A DNA stretch of 22,955 bases, taken from assembly GCA_900542505.1 (NCBI GenBank), contig UQNV01000037.1, positions 1 to 22,955 of the forward strand, given 5' to 3'. Shown one piece after another: positions 1 through 7,087 of the stretch. The translations under genes were made by a program, and so were the position numbers. Origin of the DNA: an uncultured Alistipes sp. Its GTDB lineage: Bacteria > Bacteroidota > Bacteroidia > Bacteroidales > Rikenellaceae. The stretch's first letter is position 1, and each line of letters begins with the position of its first letter. The notes under the pieces are model-generated. The model ran no database searches. It saw only the letters and a list, made by a program, of their open reading frames with translations, and was not told the DNA's origin.

Positions 1-48
1 CGAGATCCTGAGATGTCTCGTGGGCTCGGAGATGTGTATAAGAGACAG
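1..48 (+). other. Untrimmed Nextera i7 adapter (sequencing artefact)
   Basis: Positions 30-48 are the 19-base Tn5 mosaic end AGATGTGTATAAGAGACAG. Positions 15-29 are the Nextera read-2 adapter arm GTCTCGTGGGCTCGG. Positions 7-14 read CCTGAGAT, which occupies the i7 index slot (from memory this is index N715), and positions 1-6 are the last bases of the P7 primer. None of this is genomic. A reading frame through it yields the peptide MSRGLGDVYKRQ, a familiar database contaminant. Real sequence begins at 49. Confidence 0.98.
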
Positions 49-63
49 ACCGAAACAGCTACC

Positions 64-165
64 CTAATAAAACAAAACGCCCGAGAACGGAAGAGAATGG
101 AAACCCGAACAGTCCTTTTGCAGCCAAAAAGAGTGCGCCGAGGATATGTTCGGAGTCCAGGTCAT
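64..165 (-). CDS. Possible 33-residue small ORF, unrecognised
   Basis: This is the first ATG downstream of a well-formed leftward promoter at 190-220. It opens at 165 and stops at TAG 66-64, just inside the contig edge, giving a peptide that starts MTWTPNISSAHSFWLQ. I recognise no family, signal peptide or motif. It could equally be untranslated leader for a gene lost beyond the contig end. The only support is its position behind the promoter; there is no codon-usage or homology evidence. Confidence 0.2.
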   Translation of the reverse strand: MTWTPNISSAHSFWLQKDCSGFHSLPFSGVLFY

Positions 166-189
166 GGTTCGCGGGTTACAAATCAAGTG

Positions 190-220
190 CAAAGATAGGG
201 CTTTTTCCCGGGCTCTGCAA
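190..220 (-). promoter_or_regulatory. Leftward Bacteroidetes-type promoter
   Basis: On the minus strand TTG (220-218) is followed after exactly 20 bases by TATCTTTG (197-190), matching the Bacteroidetes sigma-ABfr arrangement TTG-N19-21-TAnnTTTG. Transcription would start near 184 and run left off the contig, so the gene served is mostly or wholly missing. The promoter lies beyond the end of the deoR-type gene and therefore begins a separate transcript. Confidence 0.7.
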
Positions 221-425
221 AAGATTTCACGTTTTTTTCATCTCCCCGTGCCGCCGGGGGGAGCCGTCGCGCACATCCGCAGATGCTTCCGCGCCACAAG
301 GCCCGAAGGCGGCACGCCGCAGGACCATCCGTCCGCACAGGGAGGGGGCGCTGTAGCCGCGCCCGCAACATTCCGCACTGCCGATTCACCGCCCGCCGTC
401 GGCAGGGAGCGGCGAGGCTGCCGCG
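221..425. other. Non-coding gap downstream of the DeoR-type gene
   Basis: This stretch lies between the leftward promoter and the regulator's stop codon. It is GC-rich and contains short inverted repeats, such as CTCCCC...GGGGAG around 241-263, but I see no T-run on the side needed for a leftward intrinsic terminator. Long open frames cross it on several strands only because stop codons are scarce in GC-rich DNA. I support no gene here. Confidence 0.6.
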
Positions 426-1199
426 TCACTCGACGATTATCAGGTCGACCCCGGCATCCTCGACCATCGAGGCCGCCTGCTCCGAAATCCCGCTGTCGGT
501 CACTATCACGTCGATATCCTCGAGCGAGCAGATGCGGCCGAAGCCCCTCTGTCCGAACTTCGACGAATCGGCCACCACGATGCTCCGCGAGCAGGACCTC
601 ATCATCTTGCGCACGAGCTTCGCCTCGTCGATGGTCGAGGTGGTGACGCCGTACTCGAGGTCTATGCCGTCGACCCCGAAGAAGAGCTTCGAACAGATGC
701 AGTCGTCGAGCGCCCGCGAGGCCGCCTCGCCCAGCACCGAGAGCGACTTTCTGTGGATGCAGCCTCCCAGCTGGACCACGTTCACGTTCTCCGCCTCGCT
801 GAGCAGCACGCCCAGCCGCAGGAAGGGGGTCACGATATTGAGGTTGTGCCACGCCCGACGGCGAATCTCCTCGCCCAGCGCATAGACGGTCGACCCCGAC
901 GAGAGGATAATCGAATCGGTCTGCCCGACCAGTCCGACCGCACGCGCCGCGATGCGGTGCTTGGCATCGGGATTCATGCTGTCCTTGATATGCACGTCGG
1001 TATCGTTGACATGCGGATTGGTCGGGCGGGCGCTGCCGTGCACCTTGTAGAGCAGCCCCTTGCTTTCGAGAATCTTGACATCCTTGCGAATCGTCACCTT
1101 CGTCACGCCGAGTTCGTTCGCCACGTCGGTGATGCGCACAAAACCGTATCTGTTCAGATTATCCAGAATGTACTTATGCCTTTCCGCTATGCTTAACAT
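426..1199 (-). CDS. DeoR/GlpR-family transcriptional regulator
   Basis: The 257-residue protein has the usual length for the family. An N-terminal winged helix-turn-helix lies at about residues 3-57 (VANELGVTKVTIRKDVKILE). A DeoR-type sugar-phosphate sensor domain follows, with IILSSGSTV standing in for the phosphate-binding loop, the GVDGID segment and the family signature VADSSKFG. Such regulators are usually repressors relieved by a phosphorylated metabolite. I chose ATG 1199 because the protein then starts MLSIAERHKY as in relatives; a TTG at 1226 lies inside the -7 box and would be too early. It sits downstream of the GlpT-like transporter on the same strand but behind a terminator and its own promoter. 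That it regulates the transporter and/or the divergent phosphatase is inference. Confidence 0.9.
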   Translation of the reverse strand: MLSIAERHKYILDNLNRYGFVRITDVANELGVTKVTIRKDVKILESKGLLYKVHGSARPTNPHVNDTDVHIKDSMNPDAKHRIAARAVGLVGQTDSIILSSGSTVYALGEEIRRRAWHNLNIVTPFLRLGVLLSEAENVNVVQLGGCIHRKSLSVLGEAASRALDDCICSKLFFGVDGIDLEYGVTTSTIDEAKLVRKMMRSCSRSIVVADSSKFGQRGFGRICSLEDIDVIVTDSGISEQAASMVEDAGVDLIIVE

Positions 1200-1223
1200 A
1201 CCCTTTCGTTTTTTCGTTATTAA

Positions 1224-1254
1224 CAAATATACAATATTTAATCGAAAAAGTCAA
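1224..1254 (-). promoter_or_regulatory. Promoter of the DeoR-type regulator gene
   Basis: On the minus strand TTGAC (1254-1250) and TATATTTG (1231-1224) are placed so that 20 bases separate TTG from TATATTTG, a full match to the Bacteroidetes promoter layout. Transcription should start near 1218, giving a leader of about 20 bases before ATG 1199. The leader is A-rich and has a weak purine run, AAAGGG, immediately before the start. Confidence 0.8.
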
Positions 1255-1284
1255 GAAAAAGCCCGAATCCGCACAGATTCGGGC
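1255..1284 (-). terminator. Intrinsic terminator after the antiporter gene
   Basis: GCCCGAATC (1261-1269) and GATTCGGGC (1276-1284) form a perfect 9-bp stem with a 6-base loop. Read leftward, the stem is followed at once by TTTTT (1260-1256). It sits about 80 bases beyond the antiporter stop codon and directly upstream of the regulator promoter, so it separates the two leftward genes into different transcripts. Confidence 0.85.
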
Positions 1285-1366
1285 ATTCCGGCATCGATGC
1301 CGTGAACTTTTCCGGCCTGCAAAAGGGCCGTTATGCGCCTTGCGGCAGGGCCGCGTTCGGCGAACG

Positions 1367-2737
1367 CTACTCCGCCTCCGCCGAACGCTCGTCGTAGCCG
1401 TCGGCCCGCGCGCTCCACATCAGCAGGAAGACCGCCATGCCGACGAGCGCCATCACCAGAATCCCCACATAGGCGAGGTTCCAGCCGTAGTGCTGCGCCA
1501 CATAACCCAGCCCGACGCCCGAGACGAGCGTGCTGGCATAGCCGAACAGGCCCGTCAGGCCGTTGGCCGTGGCGGCGGCATGCTTGGTAGCCTGGTTGGC
1601 CGCCGCAATGCCGATGAGCGCCTGCGGTCCGTAGATGCAGAATCCGGCGGCACAGAGCGTTGCAAAGAGCAGCCACACGGGGGCATCCGACGGCAGCCGC
1701 CAGAAGAGGAAGACGAAGAGCGCCGCCCCCGCCATGCAGAAGACGCACGTACGGTGGGCGCGCCCCTTGAGCCAGCGGTCGGTCGCCCATCCGGCGAAGA
1801 CCATGCCGACGATACCGGCGATTTCGAACATCGCCACCAGCCAGCCGGCATGCTCCATGCTGACGCCCTTCGACTGGCTGAGCAGCGAGGGGCCCCAGTC
1901 GAGCACCGAGAAGCGGACGACATAGACGAAGAAGTTGGCGAAGCCCAGAATCCAAATCAGCGGATTGCCGAAGACATGCTTGCGCAGGAAGGCGCGGTAC
2001 TCGGGGCCCTTGGTCGCCTCGGTGCCACGCTTTCCGCCCGACTCGGTGCCCTCCAGTTCGGGAAGACCCACCGACGTGGGAGTGTCACGCAGCAGGAGAG
2101 CCAGCGCGATGGCCCCGACGAAGGAGATGCCGGCCGGAATCCAGAAGCACCAGCGCCAGGCACCCGTATGCGCGGCGCCCACCCCCATGTTGCCCATGAT
2201 GTAGCCGCAGAGAATCACCACCAGGCCGGCACCGATGGAGTGCGACGTGTTCCACCACGACATCTTCGTCGCCAGCTCCGTAGGGGGAATCCAGTGGGTC
2301 AGCAGCCGCGCGCAGGGCGGAAAGCCCGTTCCCTGCAGCATGCCGTTGACCACCCACATGATACCCATGAAGAGTATCATCGTATTGGTGAACTGCGTCC
2401 CGTCGTGCTCGCCCGTGAACCAGTAGGAGACATCCTCGCCGAAGCCGAAGGCGAAGTTCGAGAGCGCACAAAGGGCCAGTCCGATGGACATGTACCAGCG
2501 GGCATTCATGCGGTCGGCCAGCACGCCGTTGACAAAGCGCGAAATGCCGTAGACCACGCCATTGAGCGTCAGGAAGATGCCCAGGCTCGTCTTCGAAATG
2601 CCGAGGTCGGCCTCCAGACCGGGCATCGCCAGCGAGAAGTTCTTGCGCACGAAGTAGAAGAGCGCATAACCCACCATCGTGGCGATGATGGTGCGCGTCT
2701 GCCAGTACTTGAAGCGCTGTTTCTGTTCGGGGTTCAT
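1367..2737 (-). CDS. GlpT/UhpC-type organophosphate:phosphate antiporter (MFS)
   Basis: The 456-residue protein has about 12 membrane segments and is the normal size for the OPA family of the major facilitator superfamily, which exchanges glycerol-3-phosphate, hexose phosphates or phosphoglycerates for inorganic phosphate at the inner membrane. The N-half motif YFVRKNFSLAMP has Arg31 aligned with the first substrate arginine of GlpT. The C-half motif VYVVRFSVLDWGPSLL carries the second conserved arginine, followed by EIAGIVGMVFAGW. ATG 2737 (MNPEQKQRF) lies 30 bases after a -7 box. The frame stays open far upstream, antisense to the HAD gene, but that part has no transporter features. The substrate cannot be read from sequence; the neighbouring phosphatase and DeoR-type regulator favour a phosphorylated C3 or sugar compound. 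Confidence 0.9.
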   Translation of the reverse strand: MNPEQKQRFKYWQTRTIIATMVGYALFYFVRKNFSLAMPGLEADLGISKTSLGIFLTLNGVVYGISRFVNGVLADRMNARWYMSIGLALCALSNFAFGFGEDVSYWFTGEHDGTQFTNTMILFMGIMWVVNGMLQGTGFPPCARLLTHWIPPTELATKMSWWNTSHSIGAGLVVILCGYIMGNMGVGAAHTGAWRWCFWIPAGISFVGAIALALLLRDTPTSVGLPELEGTESGGKRGTEATKGPEYRAFLRKHVFGNPLIWILGFANFFVYVVRFSVLDWGPSLLSQSKGVSMEHAGWLVAMFEIAGIVGMVFAGWATDRWLKGRAHRTCVFCMAGAALFVFLFWRLPSDAPVWLLFATLCAAGFCIYGPQALIGIAAANQATKHAAATANGLTGLFGYASTLVSGVGLGYVAQHYGWNLAYVGILVMALVGMAVFLLMWSARADGYDERSAEAE

Positions 2738-2767
2738 TTCGTAATGAAAGTTTTGATTTTCGAAGAA

Positions 2768-2803
2768 CAAAGATACGAAGTTCGTTTCTAATTTCGAAAC
2801 AAA
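2768..2803 (-). promoter_or_regulatory. Probable promoter of the antiporter gene, with nearby palindromes
   Basis: TATCTTTG lies at 2775-2768 on the minus strand, 30 bases before ATG 2737. The nearest upstream TTTG (2803-2800) is 24 bases away, longer than ideal, so the -33 element is uncertain. The spacer contains ACGAA-G-TTCGT (2775-2785) and the palindrome TTTCGAAA around 2792-2799, either of which could be an operator half or full site. Operator function is inference. Confidence 0.6.
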
Positions 2804-2912
2804 GCGTCCAAAAAATCTCCCGCAGCGTCGAAAAACCGCTTCTGCGCCCGACTCCGCAAACGGGCATCCGGCTCGTGAATGCCCGTCCGGAGCGCCCATC
2901 CGCAACAAAAAG
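2804..2912. other. Divergent intergenic core between antiporter and HAD gene
   Basis: About 110 bases lie between the leftward antiporter promoter and the rightward HAD promoter. An inverted repeat with arms CGGGCAT and ATGCCCG occurs around 2860-2885. No gene is visible. The arrangement would suit shared regulation of the two divergent genes. Confidence 0.5.
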
Positions 2913-2943
2913 TTGCAAAAACGCAAATAAGAGCCTATCTTTG
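2902..2943 (+). promoter_or_regulatory. Promoter of the HAD phosphatase gene with overlapping inverted repeat
   Basis: TTG (2913-2915), a 20-base spacer and TATCTTTG (2936-2943) make a near-ideal Bacteroidetes promoter. The inverted repeat GCAAC (2902-2906)/GTTGC (2912-2916) overlaps the -33 element, so a bound repressor would block it. Transcription from about 2949 would give a leader of roughly 185 bases before ATG 3134, unusually long compared with neighbours. A 40-codon frame from ATG 3015 ends in TGA overlapping the HAD ATG, but it shows no protein features. Confidence 0.75.
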
Positions 2944-3133
2944 GGGTGCGATTGCAGCCCCGCTGCGGCAGGAGCTCCGCCGAGGTCCGGAGCCCCGGCA
3001 TCCGGCCCGACGAAATGAAACATTTCGAAACCACGCCCGGACGCCCTGCCCCGCGTGCATCGCACCGGACGCCGAACCGCCGAGGCCTCAACGCCGCCCG
3101 GACCGCCGAACGACTACGAAACCGCAACATATC

Positions 3134-4000
3134 ATGAAGGAATTTCACGAATACCGCTCCGTCTATCCGCACGAGGAGCTTCTGGCGCGCCTGCGCCGCA
3201 TCCGTCACGTGGCGCTCGACATGGACGGAACCATCTACATGGGGATGTCGCTCTTCGCATGGACGCAGCCCTTTCTGGCCGAACTTCGCGAGTTGGGCAT
3301 CGGCTACTCGTTCCTGACGAACAACCCCTCGAAATCGATTGCCGACTACCTGCGCAAACTGGAGTCGCTCGGCATCCGCGCCACGCGCGAGGAGATGTAC
3401 ACCACCACGCTGGCCACCATCGACTACCTGCGCGAACACCACCCCTCGGCCCGGCGCCTCTTCCTGCTGGGCACCCCGTCGATGGTCGCCGAGTTCGAGG
3501 CCGCGGGCTTCGTCCCGACCGCCGATTCGCCCGACGACCGGCCCGACGCCGTCGTCGTCGCCTTCGACATGACGCTCTGCTACGACCGGCTCTGCCGCGC
3601 GGCATGGTGGATTTCGCAGGGACTTCCCTACATCGCCACCAACCCCGACCGCGTCTGCCCGACCGACCAGCAGACCGTACTGGTCGACTGCGGTTCCATC
3701 TGCGCCTGCCTGGAACACGCCACCGGACGCCGGCCCGACATCACGCTGGGCAAGCCCGACCCCAACATGCTCACGGGCATCCTCACCCGCCACGGACTGC
3801 AGCCCGACCAGATTGCGATGGTCGGCGACCGCATCTATACCGACGTACAGATGGCCCACAACGCCGGCGCGATGGGCGTACTGGTGCTTTCGGGCGAGAC
3901 GACGCTCGAGGTGGCCGACCAGGCCGACCCGCAACCCCACCTGACGGCCGACCACATCGGCATCCTCGGGCGGCTGCTCCGCGAGGCGCACGGCAGGTAG
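3134..4000 (+). CDS. HAD-superfamily (subclass IIA, NagD-like) phosphatase
   Basis: This 288-residue cytosolic protein is of HAD-IIA type, the group containing NagD, phosphoglycolate phosphatase and glycerol-3-phosphatase. Motif I is DMDGTIY (nucleophile Asp29, acid Asp31). Motif II is FLTNNPSKS (about 60-68). The motif III lysine is in GKPDPNM, and motif IV is MVGDRIYTD. The cap domain between motifs II and III is of C2 size. It hydrolyses phosphate monoesters; the substrate is not readable here. I chose ATG 3134 (MKEFHEYRS) because the protein aligns from there with the family, although the frame is open back to 2879. It is divergent from the OPA antiporter, so importing and then dephosphorylating the same compound is a reasonable inference. 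Confidence 0.88.
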   Translation: MKEFHEYRSVYPHEELLARLRRIRHVALDMDGTIYMGMSLFAWTQPFLAELRELGIGYSFLTNNPSKSIADYLRKLESLGIRATREEMYTTTLATIDYLREHHPSARRLFLLGTPSMVAEFEAAGFVPTADSPDDRPDAVVVAFDMTLCYDRLCRAAWWISQGLPYIATNPDRVCPTDQQTVLVDCGSICACLEHATGRRPDITLGKPDPNMLTGILTRHGLQPDQIAMVGDRIYTDVQMAHNAGAMGVLVLSGETTLEVADQADPQPHLTADHIGILGRLLREAHGR

Positions 4001-4104
4001 CGCGGCTGGCCGTGCGGCGAGCGCCATAGGCGCAGTCTATGTCACTATCGGAAATACCGAATTCATGCGAGGCGCCGCAATTCGTTTCAGGAGCGAAAAT
4101 AGAC

Positions 4105-4112
4105 TATCTTTG
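4105..4112 (+). promoter_or_regulatory. -7 box upstream of the ZIP transporter gene
   Basis: TATCTTTG ends 29 bases before ATG 4142. No clear TTG lies 20 bases upstream, so only the -7 element is convincing. It probably drives both the ZIP and the Ca2+/cation antiporter genes, which are 43 bases apart. Confidence 0.6.
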
Positions 4113-4141
4113 CCCCTGAAACCGAAAAAACACGACACGAC

Positions 4142-4942
4142 ATGGATTCCAACATACTCTATCCGCTGCTGCTGACCCTCGGCGCCGGTCTGGCAACCGG
4201 CATCGGCAGCGCCATCGCCTTCCTCGCGCGCCGCACCAACAAGCGGCTGCTCTCCTTTTCGCTCGGACTCTCGGGCGGCGTGATGATTTACGTCTCCTTC
4301 GTCGAGCTCTTCCAGCAGTCGCAGCTGACGCTCGCGGCCGAATGGGGACAGCGGCCCGGCACGGCGATGACCGTCGCCTGCTTCTTCGCGGGCATCCTGT
4401 TCATCGGCATCATCGACCGGCTGGTGCCCTCGGTCGAAAATCCCCACGAGGCGCACCGCGTCGAGGAGATGGCCGAACAGCCCCGCAACCCGAAGCTCAT
4501 GCGCATGGGGCTGATGACGGCCCTTGCCATCGCCATCCACAACTTTCCCGAGGGCATCGCCACCTTCACCACGGCCGTCGACGACACGACACTCGGCGTC
4601 GCCATCGCCGTAGCCATCGCCATCCACAACATCCCGGAGGGCATCGCCGTCTCAGTCCCGGTCTACTACGCCACGGGCGACCGTGCGAAGGCCTTCCGCC
4701 TGTCGCTGCTCTCAGGCGTGGCGGAGCCCGTGGGAGCGCTGCTGGCATGGCTGGTGCTCATGCCCTTCATGTCGCCGACGCTCATGGGATGCATCCTGGC
4801 CGGAGTTGCTGGCATCATGGTCTTCATCTCCATCGACGAACTGCTCCCCGCCGCCCGCGAATACGGCGAGGCGCACATCTCCATCTACGGCGTGGTGACC
4901 GGCATGGCCGTGATGGCCGTCAGCCTGCTCATGCTGGGCTGA
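4142..4942 (+). CDS. zupT: ZupT-like ZIP-family zinc/divalent metal transporter
   Basis: The 266-residue inner-membrane protein has about eight membrane segments, the length typical of bacterial ZupT. The two metal-site signatures of the ZIP family are present: HNFPEG at residues 133-138 in TM4 and HNIPEG at 162-167 in TM5. The SFVELF segment (52-57) in TM2 and IDELLPAA near the C-terminus are also typical. A short hydrophilic loop rich in His and Glu (about 98-118) lies between TM3 and TM4 as in relatives. It imports Zn2+ and, by analogy with E. coli ZupT, possibly Fe2+ or Mn2+. A cation antiporter gene follows at 43 bases, suggesting a small cation-homeostasis operon. No Zur-like operator was recognised. 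Confidence 0.92.
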   Translation: MDSNILYPLLLTLGAGLATGIGSAIAFLARRTNKRLLSFSLGLSGGVMIYVSFVELFQQSQLTLAAEWGQRPGTAMTVACFFAGILFIGIIDRLVPSVENPHEAHRVEEMAEQPRNPKLMRMGLMTALAIAIHNFPEGIATFTTAVDDTTLGVAIAVAIAIHNIPEGIAVSVPVYYATGDRAKAFRLSLLSGVAEPVGALLAWLVLMPFMSPTLMGCILAGVAGIMVFISIDELLPAAREYGEAHISIYGVVTGMAVMAVSLLMLG

Positions 4943-4985
4943 GCCGGCACGACGCACAACACATGACAATACCCTTTTTCTCAAC

Positions 4986-5954
4986 ATGGATATCCTTCTG
5001 CTCATTCTCGGACTGGCGCTCATCCTGGGCGGCGCCAATTTCCTGACCGACGGCTCGGCCGCCCTCGCCCAGCGCTTCCGCGTTCCGGAGTTCATCGTCG
5101 GACTGACCATCGTGGCGGTGGGCACCTCGACCCCCGAGCTGGTAGTCTCGGTGCTCTCGGCCGCTGCGGGCAACAGCGACGTGGCCATCGGCAACGTCGT
5201 CGGGTCGAACATCTTCAACGTCTTCGTCATTCTGGGCATCTGCGCCCTCATCGCGCCGCTGCCCCTCACGGGCGGCAACATTCGCCGCGACATTCCCTTC
5301 GTCACGGCCGCTTCGGTGCTGCTGCTCCTCTTCACTTCGGACCGGCTGCTGGGGCTCGGCCAGGCGGATGCCATCGGCCGCATCGACGGCATCATCATGC
5401 TGCTGCTCTACATCGCACTCATCCGCTACACCATCCGCGCCGAAGGGCGCACCGCCGTGCAGGCAACGCCCGAAACGGCCGCAGCGGGGAAGCCGCAGCG
5501 GGGAAAGGCGATGTGGCTTATCGTCGTAATGATTGTGGGAGGTCTTGCGGGGCTGGTCTTCGGCGGCGAGCTCTTCCTCCGAAGCGCCACGGCCATCGCC
5601 CGTGCGCTGGGCGTCAGCGAATCGGTCATCGCCATCACACTCGTGGCGGGCGGCACGTCGCTGCCCGAACTGGCCTCGTCGGTCGTATCGCTCATCAAGG
5701 GCAAGGCCGACATGGCACTGGGCAACGTCATCGGTTCGAACATCGCCAACATCCTGCTGATTCTGGGCCTCAGCGCAACGATTAACCCCCTGACGCTGGG
5801 CGGTATCACGCGCATCGACCTGCTGGTCGTGCTGCTGAGCTCGGTGCTGCTCTTCGTCTCGGCCTTCACCTTCCGCCGCAAGGCCGTCGACCGCTGGGAG
5901 GGATTCCTCTTCCTGGTGATTTACGCCCTTTATATCGGATACCTCATCAGATAG
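4986..5954 (+). CDS. CaCA-family calcium/sodium antiporter (YrbG-like)
   Basis: This 322-residue inner-membrane protein has about ten membrane segments and the two inverted alpha-repeats that define the Ca2+/cation antiporter superfamily. The first repeat carries GTSTPE (46-51) and GNVVGSNIFN (69-78). The second carries AGGTSLPE and GNVIGSNIANIL at about 215-258. The GNxxGSN and TSxPE residues form the ion pathway in known structures. It would exchange Na+ or H+ for Ca2+. The length matches E. coli YrbG. It lies 43 bases after zupT, and its last 25 bases overlap the end of mutY on the opposite strand. The N-terminus begins at once with a membrane segment, supporting ATG 4986. Confidence 0.92.
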   Translation: MDILLLILGLALILGGANFLTDGSAALAQRFRVPEFIVGLTIVAVGTSTPELVVSVLSAAAGNSDVAIGNVVGSNIFNVFVILGICALIAPLPLTGGNIRRDIPFVTAASVLLLLFTSDRLLGLGQADAIGRIDGIIMLLLYIALIRYTIRAEGRTAVQATPETAAAGKPQRGKAMWLIVVMIVGGLAGLVFGGELFLRSATAIARALGVSESVIAITLVAGGTSLPELASSVVSLIKGKADMALGNVIGSNIANILLILGLSATINPLTLGGITRIDLLVVLLSSVLLFVSAFTFRRKAVDRWEGFLFLVIYALYIGYLIR

Positions 5955-7003
5955 CGCTCGACAAGGCGCGGCACGGCATAATCGTCGAGCGAAGAACTCC
6001 GTATGCGCAGCACCCCCTCGGGCAACGGCCCGGGGAGGCGCTCCACGCGCAGCCGGTGGAACGTGGCATGAAGCAGCTGGTGCGAGAGGCGGTGCGGCGG
6101 CATCGCCACCGACGAAAGCCATTCGCATGCCGCGCCGCCCGTCAGGCGGACGAATTCGGGCCGGGCCGCCAGTTCGGCGGCATCGAGCTGCCGGTCGCTC
6201 TCGACAAGGGGAAACTCGAACAAACCGCGCCAGATATCCTTTCCGTCACGCCGCGTCAGAAGCACCTCGTCGCCGCACGTGAGCACCAGATAGGCGAACC
6301 AGCGGTCGCGCACCTTTGTCCGTCCCTGCTTGACGGGCCGCGCGTCGACCGTACCGGCCGCAAGGGCGAGGCAGCGTCCGGCAAGGGGGCACTCGCCGCA
6401 GCGGGGCTGCGCGGGGGTGCACTGTAGCGCCCCGAAATCCATAATGGCCTGGTTGTGGAGCGCCGCACGTCCGGGCGGCAGCAGCGAGGCGGCCAGTTCG
6501 GCGAAGCGGCGGCGCCCGGCGGTCGAGTCGATGGGCTCATCGAGGTCGAAGGCGCGCGACAGCACGCGGAAGACGTTGCCGTCGAGTACGGCGCGGGGGT
6601 CGTCGTAGGCGAACGAACAGATGGCCGCCGCCGTATACTCCCCCACTCCGGGCAGCGCGCGGACCTCGTCGTAACGTTCGGGGAAGCGGCCTCCATACTG
6701 CCCAGCAATCTGCCGGGCCGCCCGATGGAGGTTGCGGGCACGGCTGTAGTAGCCCAGCCCCTGCCAGAGTTTGAGCACCTCCTCCTCCGAGGCAGCGGCC
6801 AGCGCCCCGACATCGGGGAAACGGGCGACGAAACGCAGATAGTACTCCATTCCCTGCTCGACACGGGTCTGCTGGAGAATCACCTCCGAGAGCCAGATGA
6901 GGTAGGGATCACGCGTACGGCGCCACGGCAGGTCACGTCCGCAACGGGCGTACCAGGCACAGAGGATATCGGAAAAAGCATTCACTTCGGGAAAAAACTT
7001 CAT
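5930..7003 (-). CDS. mutY: A/G-specific adenine DNA glycosylase MutY
   Basis: The 357-residue protein removes adenine mispaired with 8-oxoguanine or guanine in base-excision repair. The N-terminal HhH-GPD domain carries catalytic Glu40 in SEVILQQTRV, the hairpin LPGVGEYTAAA (117-127) and catalytic Asp141 in VLDGNVFRVLSR. The 4Fe-4S ligands follow as C195-X6-C202-X2-C205-X5-C211, exactly the MutY spacing. The C-terminal third is a NUDIX-like 8-oxoG recognition domain (about 230-355; IWRGLFEFPL). The size matches E. coli MutY. It is convergent with the Ca2+ antiporter gene and overlaps it by 25 bases. Only 8 bases separate its -7 box from ATG 7003. Confidence 0.96.
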   Translation of the reverse strand: MKFFPEVNAFSDILCAWYARCGRDLPWRRTRDPYLIWLSEVILQQTRVEQGMEYYLRFVARFPDVGALAAASEEEVLKLWQGLGYYSRARNLHRAARQIAGQYGGRFPERYDEVRALPGVGEYTAAAICSFAYDDPRAVLDGNVFRVLSRAFDLDEPIDSTAGRRRFAELAASLLPPGRAALHNQAIMDFGALQCTPAQPRCGECPLAGRCLALAAGTVDARPVKQGRTKVRDRWFAYLVLTCGDEVLLTRRDGKDIWRGLFEFPLVESDRQLDAAELAARPEFVRLTGGAACEWLSSVAMPPHRLSHQLLHATFHRLRVERLPGPLPEGVLRIRSSSLDDYAVPRLVERYLMRYPI

Positions 7004-7011
7004 TCGGACGA

Positions 7012-7019
7012 TAAAGATA
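7012..7019 (-). promoter_or_regulatory. -7 box of mutY
   Basis: TATCTTTA on the minus strand (7019-7012) differs from TATCTTTG only in the last base and lies 8 bases before ATG 7003. Transcription would begin close to the start codon, giving an almost leaderless message. It is only 23 bases from the opposing -7 box at 7043-7050, so the two promoters overlap back to back. Confidence 0.5.
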
Positions 7020-7042
7020 GGGATTTTTCCACTTTTCGGAAC

Positions 7043-7050
7043 TATCTTTG
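7043..7050 (+). promoter_or_regulatory. -7 box of the small GNAT-fold gene
   Basis: TATCTTTG lies 37 bases upstream of ATG 7088. No good TTG occurs at the expected distance. The region upstream is shared with the mutY promoter on the other strand. Confidence 0.6.
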
Positions 7051-7087
7051 GAGGAGGCAGGATTCACAAATAACCAAACACCGCACC

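Noticed and set aside
13..198. Open frames at both ends beginning MSRGLGDVYKRQ (13-198 rightward and 22944-22747 leftward)
   Set aside because: The peptide is translated adapter and the rest has no protein features.
241..263. CTCCCC...GGGGAG hairpin as terminator of the DeoR-type gene
   Set aside because: Read leftward it is followed by ATGAAAAAAA, not T residues, so it does not fit an intrinsic terminator.
1340..2791. A 483-codon open frame antisense to the antiporter gene
   Set aside because: The translation is Arg/His/Gly/Glu-rich with no motifs, while the opposite strand encodes a full transporter. It is a GC-rich shadow frame.
2738..4027. N-terminal extension of the antiporter to 886 residues
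   Set aside because: The extension is antisense to the HAD phosphatase and crosses the transporter's own promoter; the conserved protein starts at 2737.
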